DNA of 60,000 nucleotides, from contig NC_088297.1 of assembly GCF_032854445.1 (NCBI RefSeq), positions 25,911,915-25,971,914 of the forward strand, in the 5' to 3' direction. A program made the translations under genes and the position numbers. This document shows, piece after piece, positions 33,801 to 43,918 of the stretch (position 1 is the stretch's first letter; every line of letters begins with the position of its first letter). The notes beneath the pieces were generated by a model. It saw nothing but the letters and a program-made list of their open reading frames with translations, did no database searches and was not told where the DNA came from. This DNA is from Liolophura sinensis. Its lineage: Eukaryota > Mollusca > Polyplacophora > Chitonida > Chitonidae.

Positions 33801-35996
33801 GGCACTGCCCTGTTTCTTCTCACCGTAATGCTGGCCACAGTCGTGTAAGTAAAAAAAATCGATAAATAAATCAAAATTGGCCTAGGGGTATTATCACAAT
33901 AGTTGGTGTCGCCCCGAACGTCTGTCCACATGGGTTATTTTTACAAAACTTCATTTTCTGTGATCGTGGTCATTTTTGTTTTTTCAAGGCTGTTGGGATA
34001 ATTTATGTAATAGTTTGTCATAGAATTGTAAACACCTTGTCTACTGAACCCTTAAGGCAATTTTCATCCAACTTGCACTTATTCATAGAATCCTGTAGAA
34101 GGGCCGTAGTATTTTCTTTAACCTTGGTCCATTTTTCAAGGTCGTTGGGCACGTGCGTCCATGACCTCGTAAACACACCATCTCGTGCAGTTGTATTTAT
34201 GGATGAAGGATATGTAGTGCATTGCACACTATTTTTTATGAACATTTTATATTTAAATCTTATTTAATCACTGTCGTACTTTTCTAATTTGCCAGCTGGA
34301 ATGTTGCGGTGTGGTAGACGAAGAGGACTACCGTGACGCCACCTACTGGCACAAGACCGACAACTTGACCGCCACCGACACGACTTGGCCGGTTCCCAGG
34401 TCCTGCTGTAAATACGCCAATCCCTGGGTGTATCCGGACGATTACGTCGACTTGAAGCCCATGAGCACCTCGTGTTATCCCTCATGGAACACCACCAACA
34501 CCTGGACAAACGCTGTAAGTCATGGACTGGGCAAATGGGTGCTCACTCTCCATGGGTAGCTACGTTTCATTTGTACCATATTTGAATATGGCTGACTGTC
34601 AAGAGTTACATGATGAAGCTCATGTCTTTAACCGCTACGTTAGCTGTCTATGGTGCAGGTGATTTGGAGAGACTTATGGCCCTACGGGATTTGTCGTGTC
34701 TTGAACCGCTATGTTAGCTGCCTACAGAGTTATGGCCCTACTGTATTTGTCGTGTTTTGAACCGCTACGTTAGCTGTCAACGGACTTATGGCCCTACTGG
34801 ATTTATCGTGTCTTGAACCGCTATGTTAGCTGTCTACGGACTTATGGCCCTACTGGATTTGTCGTGCCTTGAACCGCTATGTTAGGTGTCTACGAACTTA
34901 CGGCCCTACTGGATTTGTCGTGTTTTGAACCGATGTGTTAGCTGTCAACGGACTTATGGCCCTACTGGATTTATCGTGTTTTAAACCGCTATGTTAGCTG
35001 TCTACAGAGTTATGGCCCTACTGTATTTGTCGTGTTTTGAACCGCTGCGTTAGCTGTCAACGGACTTATGGCCCTACTGTATTTGTCATGTTTTGAACCG
35101 CTACGTTAGCTGTCAACGGACTTATGGCCCTAGTGGATTTATCGTGTTTTGAACCGCTATGTTAGCTGTCTAAAGAGTTATGGCCCTACTGGATTTATCG
35201 CGTTTTGAACCGCTATGTTAGCTGTCTACGAACTTACGGCCCTACTGGATTTATCGTGGTTTAAACTTTTTCTGAACGCTTTTTTAACGGTTCATTGTAT
35301 TGAATTGAAACCTCACTGTGCTTTCACCATGACAAATTATCCAATTATCCAATTTTGAGCCGTTATTGGAGAGTTTTCTTTAATGATGGACTTTGACAGA
35401 GTTGTTATCCTGTTAGCTCAAACCGATGGGAACAAGTATACTCCTGCACAATAGTAGTTTTAATAGTAGGCATAGTTATGCGGGGCGTGCCTCGGACTTT
35501 GTCAATGAATTTGACCTTGTATCCACTGCTCATTTCCTTAGGGCTAGGTAATATATACTAATAATACTTATTTATTTAAATTTCAGGGATGCTACAAAGA
35601 AATGAAGAGTCAGTTATTCAAAGCCAGCTTGATGATAATCGGTGTTGGAGTAGCGACTGTCATTACACAGGTACGCTTACACAGATTCTGTAATTCTCTT
35701 TGGTGCTTGTTCTCATCACCTCATACAGAAACCTGTAGTAGAATCGATCAAGTATTAATTCAAACATGAACCCTTTATCTTATAACGTCATAAGATGACG
35801 TCATTTGTGGAGAGAGAGAAAACAAAAGAAAAAAAGTTTTTCCTGATAATGGCTGTATAGTATCTTTTTTATCTTGGAAATTAATTATTTGGGTGAAGCA
35901 ATCGATTCCTAACTTTTCTTCTTTCAGCTTCTCCTCTTGTTATTCGCTTGGGCGCTCTTCTGTGGATGGTGCGGCACCAAAGAGGTGCTAGTGTAA
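27785..35996 (+). CDS. Tetraspanin, complete coding sequence in seven exons (gene span)
   Basis: Exons: 27785-27844, 29912-30118, 31431-31505, 32476-32595, 34296-34514, 35587-35670, 35928-35996. Every intron is GT-AG and phase 0. The 277-residue product has four membrane segments (about 10-35, 59-80, 90-111, 239-268), a small loop at 36-58 and a large extracellular loop at about 112-235. That loop has the diagnostic CCG motif (157-159) and six cysteines (157, 158, 191, 192, 214, 229). Membrane-proximal cysteines in MGCCAGCMKW suit palmitoylation. Tetraspanins organise receptors and integrins in membrane microdomains. The subfamily cannot be set by eye. Polyadenylation signals AATAAA lie at 36478 and 37710. 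Confidence 0.95.
28065..28230. repeat. 21-bp repeat, about 8 copies
   Basis: Units such as CTGTATTGGATGATTTGTATA in tetraspanin intron 1, immediately before the 45-bp array. Confidence 0.88.
28271..28889. repeat. 45-bp minisatellite, about 14 copies, open on both strands
   Basis: Units of 45 bp containing GACATATCCCAAACCAGGAG and TATTTATATAGAATGTACAG. The unit length is a multiple of three, so stop-free frames run through on both strands (218 codons plus, 241 codons minus) with 15-residue periods (ISQTRSVIYIECTAD; NNTPGLGYVSCTFYI). The location inside tetraspanin intron 1 and the lack of codon constraint argue that neither is a gene. Confidence 0.94.
28998..29123 (+). mobile_element. SINE family 1 3' fragment
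   Basis: GTGGGAAGGTCTGCCAGCAT, CTGCGGATGGTCGATTT and GCTGGCCGCCATCGTATAGG followed by AAATATTCTTGATTG and (AAAT)n, matching the 3' half of the copy at 2152. It lacks the GGGCTCTGCCCGG block. Tetraspanin intron 1. Confidence 0.8.
29912..30118 (+). CDS. Tetraspanin exon 2 (TM1, small loop, TM2)
   Basis: Acceptor CTCTTTTTTCAG, donor GTG|GTACGT, 69 codons. It encodes the rest of TM1 (LLGVIAVGFGIYILL), the small extracellular loop (DKSDILDLIGNTSEMPAFLD, with NTS) and TM2 (IVLIVGGTLVAIVAAIGLCG) followed by AWKSNRRLLCV, the typical basic inner turn. Confidence 0.95.
31431..31505 (+). CDS. Tetraspanin exon 3 (TM3)
   Basis: Acceptor ATGTTTTCAG, donor GAG|GTAAGT, 25 codons: YGVALTLALVVQAIAIILAI then IYRDE. 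A 75-bp exon for TM3 is the conserved tetraspanin gene layout. Confidence 0.94.
31541..31684. repeat. 22-bp imperfect repeat carrying four perfect CRE palindromes
   Basis: About seven imperfect units of the type ATAATGACGTCACTGTCTTAC, starting 36 bp into tetraspanin intron 3. Perfect TGACGTCA occurs at 31545-31552, 31567-31574, 31650-31657 and 31673-31680, with near matches at 31589 and around 31610. TGACGTCA is the CREB/ATF consensus; whether it works here is unknown. Confidence 0.85.
31893..32131. repeat. 40-bp minisatellite, about 6 copies
   Basis: Nearly identical units of ATATAGAAGCATGCACACCT plus ATTCCAGTACAACGTACACT in tetraspanin intron 3. The near identity suggests recent expansion. 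Confidence 0.93.
32476..32595 (+). CDS. Tetraspanin exon 4 (large extracellular loop, first part)
   Basis: Acceptor CTGTATTTCAG, donor GAG|GTACGA, 40 codons: IEGKFRAALKTSLSQSYVMP followed by KGVNAFSTAWDSIQYE. These are the A and B helices of the loop, ending just before the CCG motif, as in other tetraspanins. Confidence 0.94.
33784..33870 (+). mobile_element. SINE family 1 3' fragment
   Basis: CGTGGGTCTTCCCTGGGCAC, ACCGTAATGCTGGCCACAGT, CGTGTAAGT and an AAAT tail. It resembles the 3' body of the family 1 element, in tetraspanin intron 4. Confidence 0.65.
34296..34514 (+). CDS. Tetraspanin exon 5 (large loop with CCG motif)
   Basis: Acceptor AATTTGCCAG, donor GCT|GTAAGT, 73 codons. It starts LECCGVVDEEDYRD (the CCG motif), has the second cysteine pair in VPRSCCKYANPW and a further cysteine in STSCYPSWN. 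Likely N-glycosylation at NLT and NTT. Six loop cysteines in total predict three disulphides. Confidence 0.95.
34618..35264. repeat. 56-bp minisatellite, about 11 copies
   Basis: Units containing GAACCGCTATGTTAGCTGTC and TTATGGCCCTACTGGATTT, in tetraspanin intron 5 about 100 bp after the exon 5 donor. The unit does not include exon sequence. Confidence 0.93.
35587..35670 (+). CDS. Tetraspanin exon 6 (end of loop, TM4)
   Basis: Acceptor AATTTCAG, donor CAG|GTACGC, 28 codons: GCYKEMKSQLFKASLMIIGV then GVATVITQ. The GC..E pattern holds the last loop cysteine before TM4. Confidence 0.95.
35928..35996 (+). CDS. Tetraspanin exon 7 (TM4 end, C-terminus)
   Basis: Acceptor CTTCTTTCAG; 22 codons, LLLLFAWALFCGWCGTKEVL plus V, then TAA. 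The short cytoplasmic tail CGTKEVLV ends in a hydrophobic residue, so it could be a PDZ ligand, though this is only a resemblance. Confidence 0.94.
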   Translation, partial: LLLLLFAWALFCGWCGTKEVLV

Positions 35997-37802
35997 CGGG
36001 GAGCTGTTGAGATGACCTGGACACAGCGGATTGTCCAAAGCACTGGTTTTCACAGTAACTCGGCACTAGACCAAAATACAGCATGTGGACATCCTGAATG
36101 AAAGAACAAGGAGTTCGGCAAACTCGTTGGTTTTCTTATACAACTTGCGTTAATGTACGGACATTTGTTCATAATATTTGTTTGTTTCTGACGCTATAGT
36201 TATGGGTACCAAAGCAATGCGTGGTCGCCATCATTGACTTCGGTTACCTTGTTCTCAGGCGCCTGGAGAGGCCCTACATCGTATGCAGTTCAGAAGAGGG
36301 AAGATAAGCCAGCATCTGATCTATAGAAAGGTTAACTTAAAATCGTAAGTATTGATAATCAGAATGTTTGCTGTATGGCACCGTTAAATTATGCACAAGT
36401 TCTAACAGTTATACCCGATGGTGGATTTTGTTTCAACGACAAGTTTGTCCTTTTTTTATGAATGATCTGGGTAAAGAAATAAACACATAATCTGTCCGCA
36501 AAACTGAATATTTCGAAGGCCACAGGTTAGGCTTACGTTCAATATGTTATACTTAAGTAATGGATAATATAAAAGTTTCTAAAATTATTTAAAGGTCCTT
36601 CAGCCCAAATTGAGATTTTCATCCGAATACTTGATCGCTATCATTTGGTGGGTATATTTTTCAGTTACTATTTATATTCAGACTGACGTGCTGTTTGTAA
36701 ATGTCCCTTTGTTTTGATATGTGTACCTGTGTTTTTGTGTTTTTTCTTGTTTTGGTATTTACCATATAACATGTATATCGGATTATTATACCTGTCTGTC
36801 TCTAACTTTGCGTCGACTTATACAAGGAACATATATATTATATATCGTCGCTCCAAAGAAAGGTATTAAATGTCGCTTACTCACAGCCATGGAGGATCAA
36901 GAATGAGAACACATCCTTAACAACAACAACAACGCCGCCTTCTTCCACAGTGATGATCATCGCAGGAGAAACTCACATTTTTAGTTATATATCTCGTTAT
37001 CAGTGTCATCATACGACGAAAAAGTAGACCCACTATTATTTTCGGATATTTATAACAACTACGCTGTTCTCAGATAGATGGGATGCTGTAGTTGATGTAT
37101 GCGGCATTGCATATTAAACCAATCATACTACACAATTTACCAGTCTTCCCAACACCGATCAAGTGCAGTGTTTCCTGTTATGATTGAACAGAGCTGTACT
37201 AATTAATTTTAGATGTCGCTAATTGTATGTTCACAGGGACGGTTAGGCTAAACGTGTTCCTTATGTTCCTCATATTTTCTGTCATACATTTTTGGTTTTC
37301 ATTGTTACAAACCATGTAGCACATAAACTCCTGTAGCGATTACTGTTTTGAAAACGTCTGTGTCATAGACGACTTCAGTATTGATATATTGATATGTACA
37401 TTCACTTCACAAGACGTCTACAAGTCGTCTCCTTCATGAGCAGCCAGTGGACCTGGCTGAACTATTAAGGCAGTGATGTAGTTTTCAAATCCTGCTTGTT
37501 TATAAGGCAGATTCATTCTTACTTTTGAACTTAGATTTCCAGGAAAAAAAATCTTGTACCTAGGGACTTTTACAAACCCATTGGGGCTGCTTGCGTACAG
37601 TATTCAGTCAATTGACAGGTCACACGTTACGTTTTTCCGAAGAAGCACAAACGTTTTAACAAAATACTCGCCAATTGTGTGTTAATTCAATGTCGTTTGT
37701 TGTTTGTTTAATAAATATTTTCGATACAACTCGAGACAAATCCGCTCATCGTGTTCTTTGAGAATGTGTATATTGGCAATCAACCCCATGTAGCTGATTC
37801 CA

Positions 37803-38073
37803 AAAGGCTTTCAAAATGGTACTTGCTGCTGCCTCGCTTGGCGCTCACCACTGAGAGGTTAAAGCAGGGATACAAAACTGGTTAACCCAGTGTCAGTATA
37901 ATGTGACTGGTTGGGATATCAGGTCTGGTGTTCGCTATGATACTTCCGTTACGGCGGCACTTTAGCACATGCATTCGCCGTGCCACAATAAAACATAAGT
38001 ACACACCTAATGACTCCTCGTCTACATATGACTGAAAACCCAAGCAGACATACATACATACATACATTTTAGC
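37803..38073 (+). mobile_element. SINE family 2, 5'-truncated diverged copy
   Basis: Matches the body of the element at 24725 in order (CCTCGCTTGGCGCTC..., AACCCAGTGTCAGTATAATG, then CGTCTACATATGACTGAAAA and a CATA-rich tail). The tRNA-like head is missing and the copy is much more diverged. Confidence 0.7.
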
Positions 38074-39891
38074 AATCAGCTCAGGGGAGAGCATCTGCTC
38101 TTACATCTTCACTACACAGGTAAAAATTCTGATTCAAACATTGCAGGCTGGGCTACGGCTTAAGTAAGAAGATGTATCAGGTAGCTGACGAAGGGCGGTG
38201 GTTTACTGCGATCACTTCGGTTTGGTACCTGGCCGCCGTCAGATAAGCGAAGACCTTAATTATATTTCAATGATACATCAATATTACGTCACTCCCCATT
38301 CAGCCTCTTAATCATGAGTTAATCTCCGGTGACAATAAACCAGATCATCATTTCAGAGGTCTCGGGAGTTCACGCAGATGTAGGCGAGACGTGGGCTCAG
38401 GCAAACTACGGTATATGTCAATGTTGAGTCCATGTTGTATGCAGACAGCTATATATCCAATCTGTTAACTACCGTAAAATCACGCCTAATGCCCTAATTC
38501 TTTTAATTTTTGGGACACCTGGTGGGCTCACTTTAGTCACTATACAGGTAACTGTAACAGGAATATTTAGTTTCTTTACATTCCACATTAAGATCTTTAC
38601 TTTTGCAAAACAAGAGAGAAATATAATTCTTTGCTTTCAGAACTACAAATGTCTGTCCAAAAATTAATAAAATTTATTAGGGTGTATGCTCTTGACATAT
38701 ACATAGCTGCGTTATATGTACATGAACTCCGATATGCATTTCGTTCGTCTGTTTCCTAGTATCTTGAGATATTTGCGCATGTATTTTGTACACCTCCTTT
38801 TTATGGTGGGCTGTATACCTTTGTACTATGGTTTCCTACAGAACAGTGATAAGAAAAACACACAAAGCAAAAACAGAAATAATGCTTACCCAAAGTCTTT
38901 ATTAAAGTGACAATTACGATTACAAATGGAAGTTTTGTTTTGATGCACGAACCGCTGTATAAAATTTGCATAGATGATAGCATTGATATTCAAAGGCAAG
39001 ATTTTCTCTTTTTTTTTTTTGAAACGTATAAATTAGTATTTAAATTTTATACATTGACCAAAGCGACAAATTATTTAAAACATTTAAACAGCGGATGAAG
39101 CAAATGACAATAAACCAACATTTTCCCAACAAAGCATGCCGTGCGCAAGCGGCGTAGATGATTTTTTTTAACACCATCTACAAAATGTATGTTAATATTG
39201 TATCCGTTGTCAAACCCTCTTTGATTACTAACGCGACATCTTGGCAAATGGCTTGAACGGTTTAAATGAGACTCAAACACATGAGCGAAGTTAATATGAA
39301 TTAAAATGACAATCGAAGAAAGTATTTTAAAAAGATGTTTGAGATAATTCCGGAATCGTACAACCTTGTTGGGCACATGCGCTTTTCTGAGCTATGATGT
39401 ATTATACTTCAGGTATCCAGAATGGCATTACTTATCTGTGTTTATGCTGGACCTATTGCATGCCATGGTAAGACATAGTATACACGTATTATGACGTCAC
39501 AATCTCACAGCTTGGACCTAAATTGTGAATGTCTGGGGGAAATGTATCTCCGTGAAATCGACAGGCACACATTAACACATGAAGAATAAGAATATAAAAA
39601 GAAAAAAGATGTCACGAATTTACAACAAATATTATCAATCTAGTTACCAGGTGACTTCAAACATTTTGGCAACTAGATGTCGTTTAATTCTGTAACCATA
39701 CAGACATGATGCTAACGACAACTGTACTACATCAAGATCTCGGGTAGAAGAGGAATACCTTGACATATTATTAGCTAACAAACGTTTTATGGTAAAATGT
39801 GCGGACTACAAAAATATCTGCATCATATTAATATCTACAGATATTCGTTCGCCAAGAAGGATTTTAAGTTCTGTTTTTATGAACCTCCTCC

Positions 39892-39892
<1 letters not shown>

Positions 39893-39936
<44 letters not shown>

Positions 39937-40072
39937 CCCACCCCCGGTGGTCATAATTCCCGGCGGGCATAGGCCCCGGCGAACGTAAGCCCCGACGGAC
40001 ATACGCCCCGACGTACATAAGCTCCGACGGACATAAGCCCCGACGGACATAAGCCCCGCCCGTAAACCGACT
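39893..40072. repeat. Poly(C)30, (AC)7 and a 17-18-bp repeat
   Basis: A run of 30 C (39893-39922) is followed by ACACACACACACAC and then by about six imperfect copies of CCCCGACGGACATAAG up to 40072. On the minus strand the run is poly(G), so strong secondary structure and assembly length errors are likely. Confidence 0.9.
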
Positions 40073-40984
40073 CAAAACGTATACCTTACGCAGTCGCGAG
40101 GTTATGCTGTAAATCGTGTAAGCCATGCTGAAATATTTCAGCCAAATAAATTAAGTCTAGTGGTACTACGTAGTATAAACTTATATTTGCTCGACTGAAA
40201 GCATTCGATAATAAAATTAGAGACATCAGAAACAGTCATTTGGGCGATATTGCTTTGAAAACGTCCGTGTACAACGCTTATGAGCGGAAAGCAGTTGAAC
40301 CTGAGGGACAGATTGGGATACACTTTGATGGCAAATTTTTAGATGGAAAATAAAGTCACACTATATGAATTGCCTTCAACAAATATTTGACATCATGTTT
40401 GTTTGATTGTCTGATATGTTTTGTCGGTTAATTAAGGCGACGCTTTTGTCCGCCAGGGATTTTGTGATTGGGGTCCACGAGACTTTTGCCCTGAAAAACA
40501 CCGTCAGGTACAAAAGTCGAGATTTTATAGGCTAAAGTTACCAATGCGGAAAAATCACCATAGTGTTTGTACAGGTAGATGGAGAAGACAGAGTTCTCTC
40601 CCATGATGTGAAAAATGCAAATAGCTTGACATAGAAAAAAATAGCTTCACATCGTTATGGCATAGTTCACTGAGCGGAGTTTGTGTGTTTCATGGCACTG
40701 TGAAGATGTCACTATAGTGTACGACATCAAAGCTTTGCTCAAACAATGTTCTGCAGTTTTATGTTTTATGTTTCCGTTGGTGCCTTCAGAAAAACAAGTG
40801 AGTTATGAGGCTTGTCTCCTTTGGAAAACTACCATGTTACAGCTTCTTTGTCACAGGATTTTCTGCTTCTAAAGTTTACCTTAGATCTGGTGTTTAAAAA
40901 CACGACGTCATGGAATATAACGGTGAGACATTGTTCAAAACGATGAAAATATGAAAGCTCATCACTATCTTGGGGTAGCCTTAT

Positions 40985-40990
40985 TTTATT
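40985..40990 (-). terminator. Polyadenylation signal of the CCP gene
   Basis: AATAAA on the minus strand, 45 bases after the stop codon of the last CCP exon. It supports 41035-41309 as the terminal exon and implies a very short 3'UTR. Confidence 0.65.
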
Positions 40991-41034
40991 GAATGATTCT
41001 TTTTCCAAAGTGACTAATTTGTTTCCATCTTTCT

Positions 41035-41309
41035 CTAAATGAAGTTTCGATCGACCTTCTTGTGTAGCCAGGGTTTGTGTAAGACAGGGTGGCGTCCCTT
41101 GACACAAAGGGGCTTTTCCTTCGGACTCCATTTTGAATTGACACACGTGGCTCCGCTCGGACCAATCAGCTTGTAGCCTCGCTCGCACTCGTACTCTAGT
41201 TTGTCGCCATGTTTGATATGGACGATGTAAGAGTAGAAGGGAAATTTTCCCATGGAGCCTCGCTTGTAGATTTTCCCATGATCCAGTTCTCCGGGGGATG
41301 GGCAGTATG
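41035..41309 (-). CDS. CCP gene exon 13 (CCP10, stop codon)
   Basis: Acceptor CTCTTGCAG; reads AYCPSPGELDHGKIY (first residue split), then HGDKLEYECERGYKLIG, ATCVNSKWSPKEKPLC: a complete CCP with C-C-C-C and W. It then runs into a basic tail (KGRHPVLHKPWLHKKVDRNF) and TAG at 41035-41037. The polyadenylation signal just downstream marks it as terminal. Confidence 0.9.
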
Positions 41310-43840
41310 CTGCAAGAGAAAATTTGACAGTCCAATGAGTATTGTTTGTTTGCATTGAATATTTGTTGTACATCGAAATTTATATCATTTTTAGATCATA
41401 TCGCGACGCACTGCCTCACTGAAACAGTATGCTGGCACTTAACCGGGCTGCAGCACTTCAGTATAGAAGACTACAACATAGACAGTAAAACCGCAGCAGT
41501 ACCGACAGTGAGATAGGTGGCAAATGTTCCCGCGGAACCGGTAAAGTACGGCCTCTTGTCAATTTACCTCAGTTACGGTTTTATTCTATCTATGGCAAAT
41601 CCGCTGTTGCAAGTAGCAAAATCACCAAGAAATATTACAAAATACCCAAAGAAGACGATGTGCCAAGCAAGACTACCTATAATAACTTCCACGATTACCA
41701 AATATCAATCAATAAGGATTACGATATAACATAACAATCAAGCAAACGAAGCAATCATGATTAAATCAAAAATGTCAAGTGCCGAAGAATTAAGATTACC
41801 AAGTACCAAGGGAAATCAGAAGCACTAAGGAGGATTACCAAATTCTAAGAATGATTACAAAATGTTAAGAAGCCCGAAGTTTCAGGTTTCCAATGTGGAT
41901 GAGTCAATCAAGTGTCCACTTGCACGATGCAGTATGCACAAATAATCGAACTAAATAAATACGGCTGCTTACATTCGTCACACTGTGGTTTCTGCCCCAT
42001 CCACTTGCCGTAGTGACACCTTAGGAAGCGACCCCGCAGGGTGTGCCCAACCAGGCAACTGTAACGGGCCCTGTCCCCGTGCTCCTGGCCGAAAAACACC
42101 CGCCGTCCGTTAGCTACCTTGGGTGGCGGACTGACACAAGGGGCTGGACCGGAAGAGAATGGTAAGGACATCATATTTGCTTGTACTGGCAATGTGACCA
42201 CACATATTTTAGTGTAGGCCGATATGTTTACATTCGAGTTTTTGTTTCATTTTGCTGATATTTATCGCTTATAATAAATATCAGTGTAATACACAATACG
42301 AACGCACACATGTTGGACTAACATTTAGCGATTCTAATATGACCTAGCTTACTTCTACAGGAGTAAAAGACTAAAAAACCTGAACACGCACTGGGATAAG
42401 TTAGTACTGCAAAGAAAGTAGTTAAAAAGGCTTTGGAGCCTTGTCAATTCTTTTCATTTAACTGAATAATATGACTTCAATAAGGTAGCATTGGCTGGCT
42501 TCGTAGGTCATCGTCAGACAAAACTGTGGGCGCATGTCACGTCAAAGAGAGCTAATCAGAATTCATGGACAATATATGTATACTGTTGTTATATATACAG
42601 CTAAAATCCGTTCAAATATAATTCAAATGTCAAACAAATACATTAGAAAACTTCATCAAACAGAGACTATGCGGTGATAGCCAATAAATGCGTACAGGGT
42701 TTGCAGTGCGGGATTACCGTCCACGTGCCGTTCTTGCATGTGACTGTCGACGTGTCGTTCAGGACGAGACCGTTTAAACATTCAAACTGGATGGCTATGC
42801 CATGGTCCACCCAGACTGCTTCGCGTCCCTCCACGACGGTACCGTTAGCTATAGCTGGGACCTGACACTGACCTGGAGTGGAGAATTTAGATGGGGAAAT
42901 ATCAACAACAGCACAAGACGAAGTTGGTTATTTAAGTGAGTATAATTTTAATTCGAGGTAATTCCATTTCACGAAACTAAAAAATGAATCGTGGTTGCTA
43001 ATCCTTTGCATAGAGTAACGTTCTGATCTCAGAAAGTTCATACTTCAGAAACGCTCACATAAAAAGAACCATAACAAAACGTCTTGTTGATTGCATCAAC
43101 AACCGATCAGTGTAAATCTGCTAACTGGACTTAAACTGACAAAAAGATGAAAACTTCAATGAGGCCGTTGTCATGAATAACATAGCGTTTTTCTGATGGG
43201 CCGAAAGTTTAACGTGCTGGAGATTTGTGATAGGTTACAGAGCGCTTTAAGCAAAGCGGTTTAAACGAGGCACCTCTGGCGCCTAAAGTAATTGGGGCCT
43301 CAGTTGCGTATAGTTCACAAACAGTCTATGGTATATTCCTTTCCTCTGTCATCATATTTTGTGTGAAAGCCGACTAGTAACGCATTACTCCAAACTATGC
43401 GAGAAAACAATTGTCAGTTCAGCTTAGACCCGAATCGCCATTACACGGGATCAGGTGCCCGATAACACCTGTTGCCAGAACTTAACTAGGTGAAACTCAC
43501 CCCAGCACTTGGGCAGTGGGTAGGACCATTCCCCGTTCTCCTGGCACTGCGTGGAAAAGGAGGGTCCGTCAAACACAGTCCGGACGTTACAGCTATAGCG
43601 AGAGAGACCAGGGCACAAAATGTTAATAAGCATTCACACGCATGTAATGTCACTGCAAAGGGTCGGACATGGCGCTTATATTTGGGTGGATAGGGCTTGG
43701 ATCTGGGTGGTTGGGTGGGTGAGTAGGGAAGATTGTTTGGGCGGATGGGTTTGTATGAGTGGGTGAGTGGGTGTGGTTAGGTGGGTATGGATAAGGTTAT
43801 TTGATGTATGGTCAAACTTTCAGTTGTTACCACAGTATAT

Positions 43841-43918
<78 letters not shown>

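Larger units (their letters stand above)
35997..40984. other. Tetraspanin 3'UTR and convergent intergenic region
   Basis: Polyadenylation signals AATAAA at 36478-36483 and 37710-37715 (plus strand) are the visible candidates for the tetraspanin 3' end. The remainder, up to the minus-strand CCP gene, shows no recognisable gene apart from a SINE copy and simple repeats listed separately. Confidence 0.5.

Noticed and set aside
40829-41335. 168-codon minus-strand frame overlapping the last CCP exon
   Set aside because: It is the wrong frame of the CCP10 exon; the CCP signature and phase fit the other frame.
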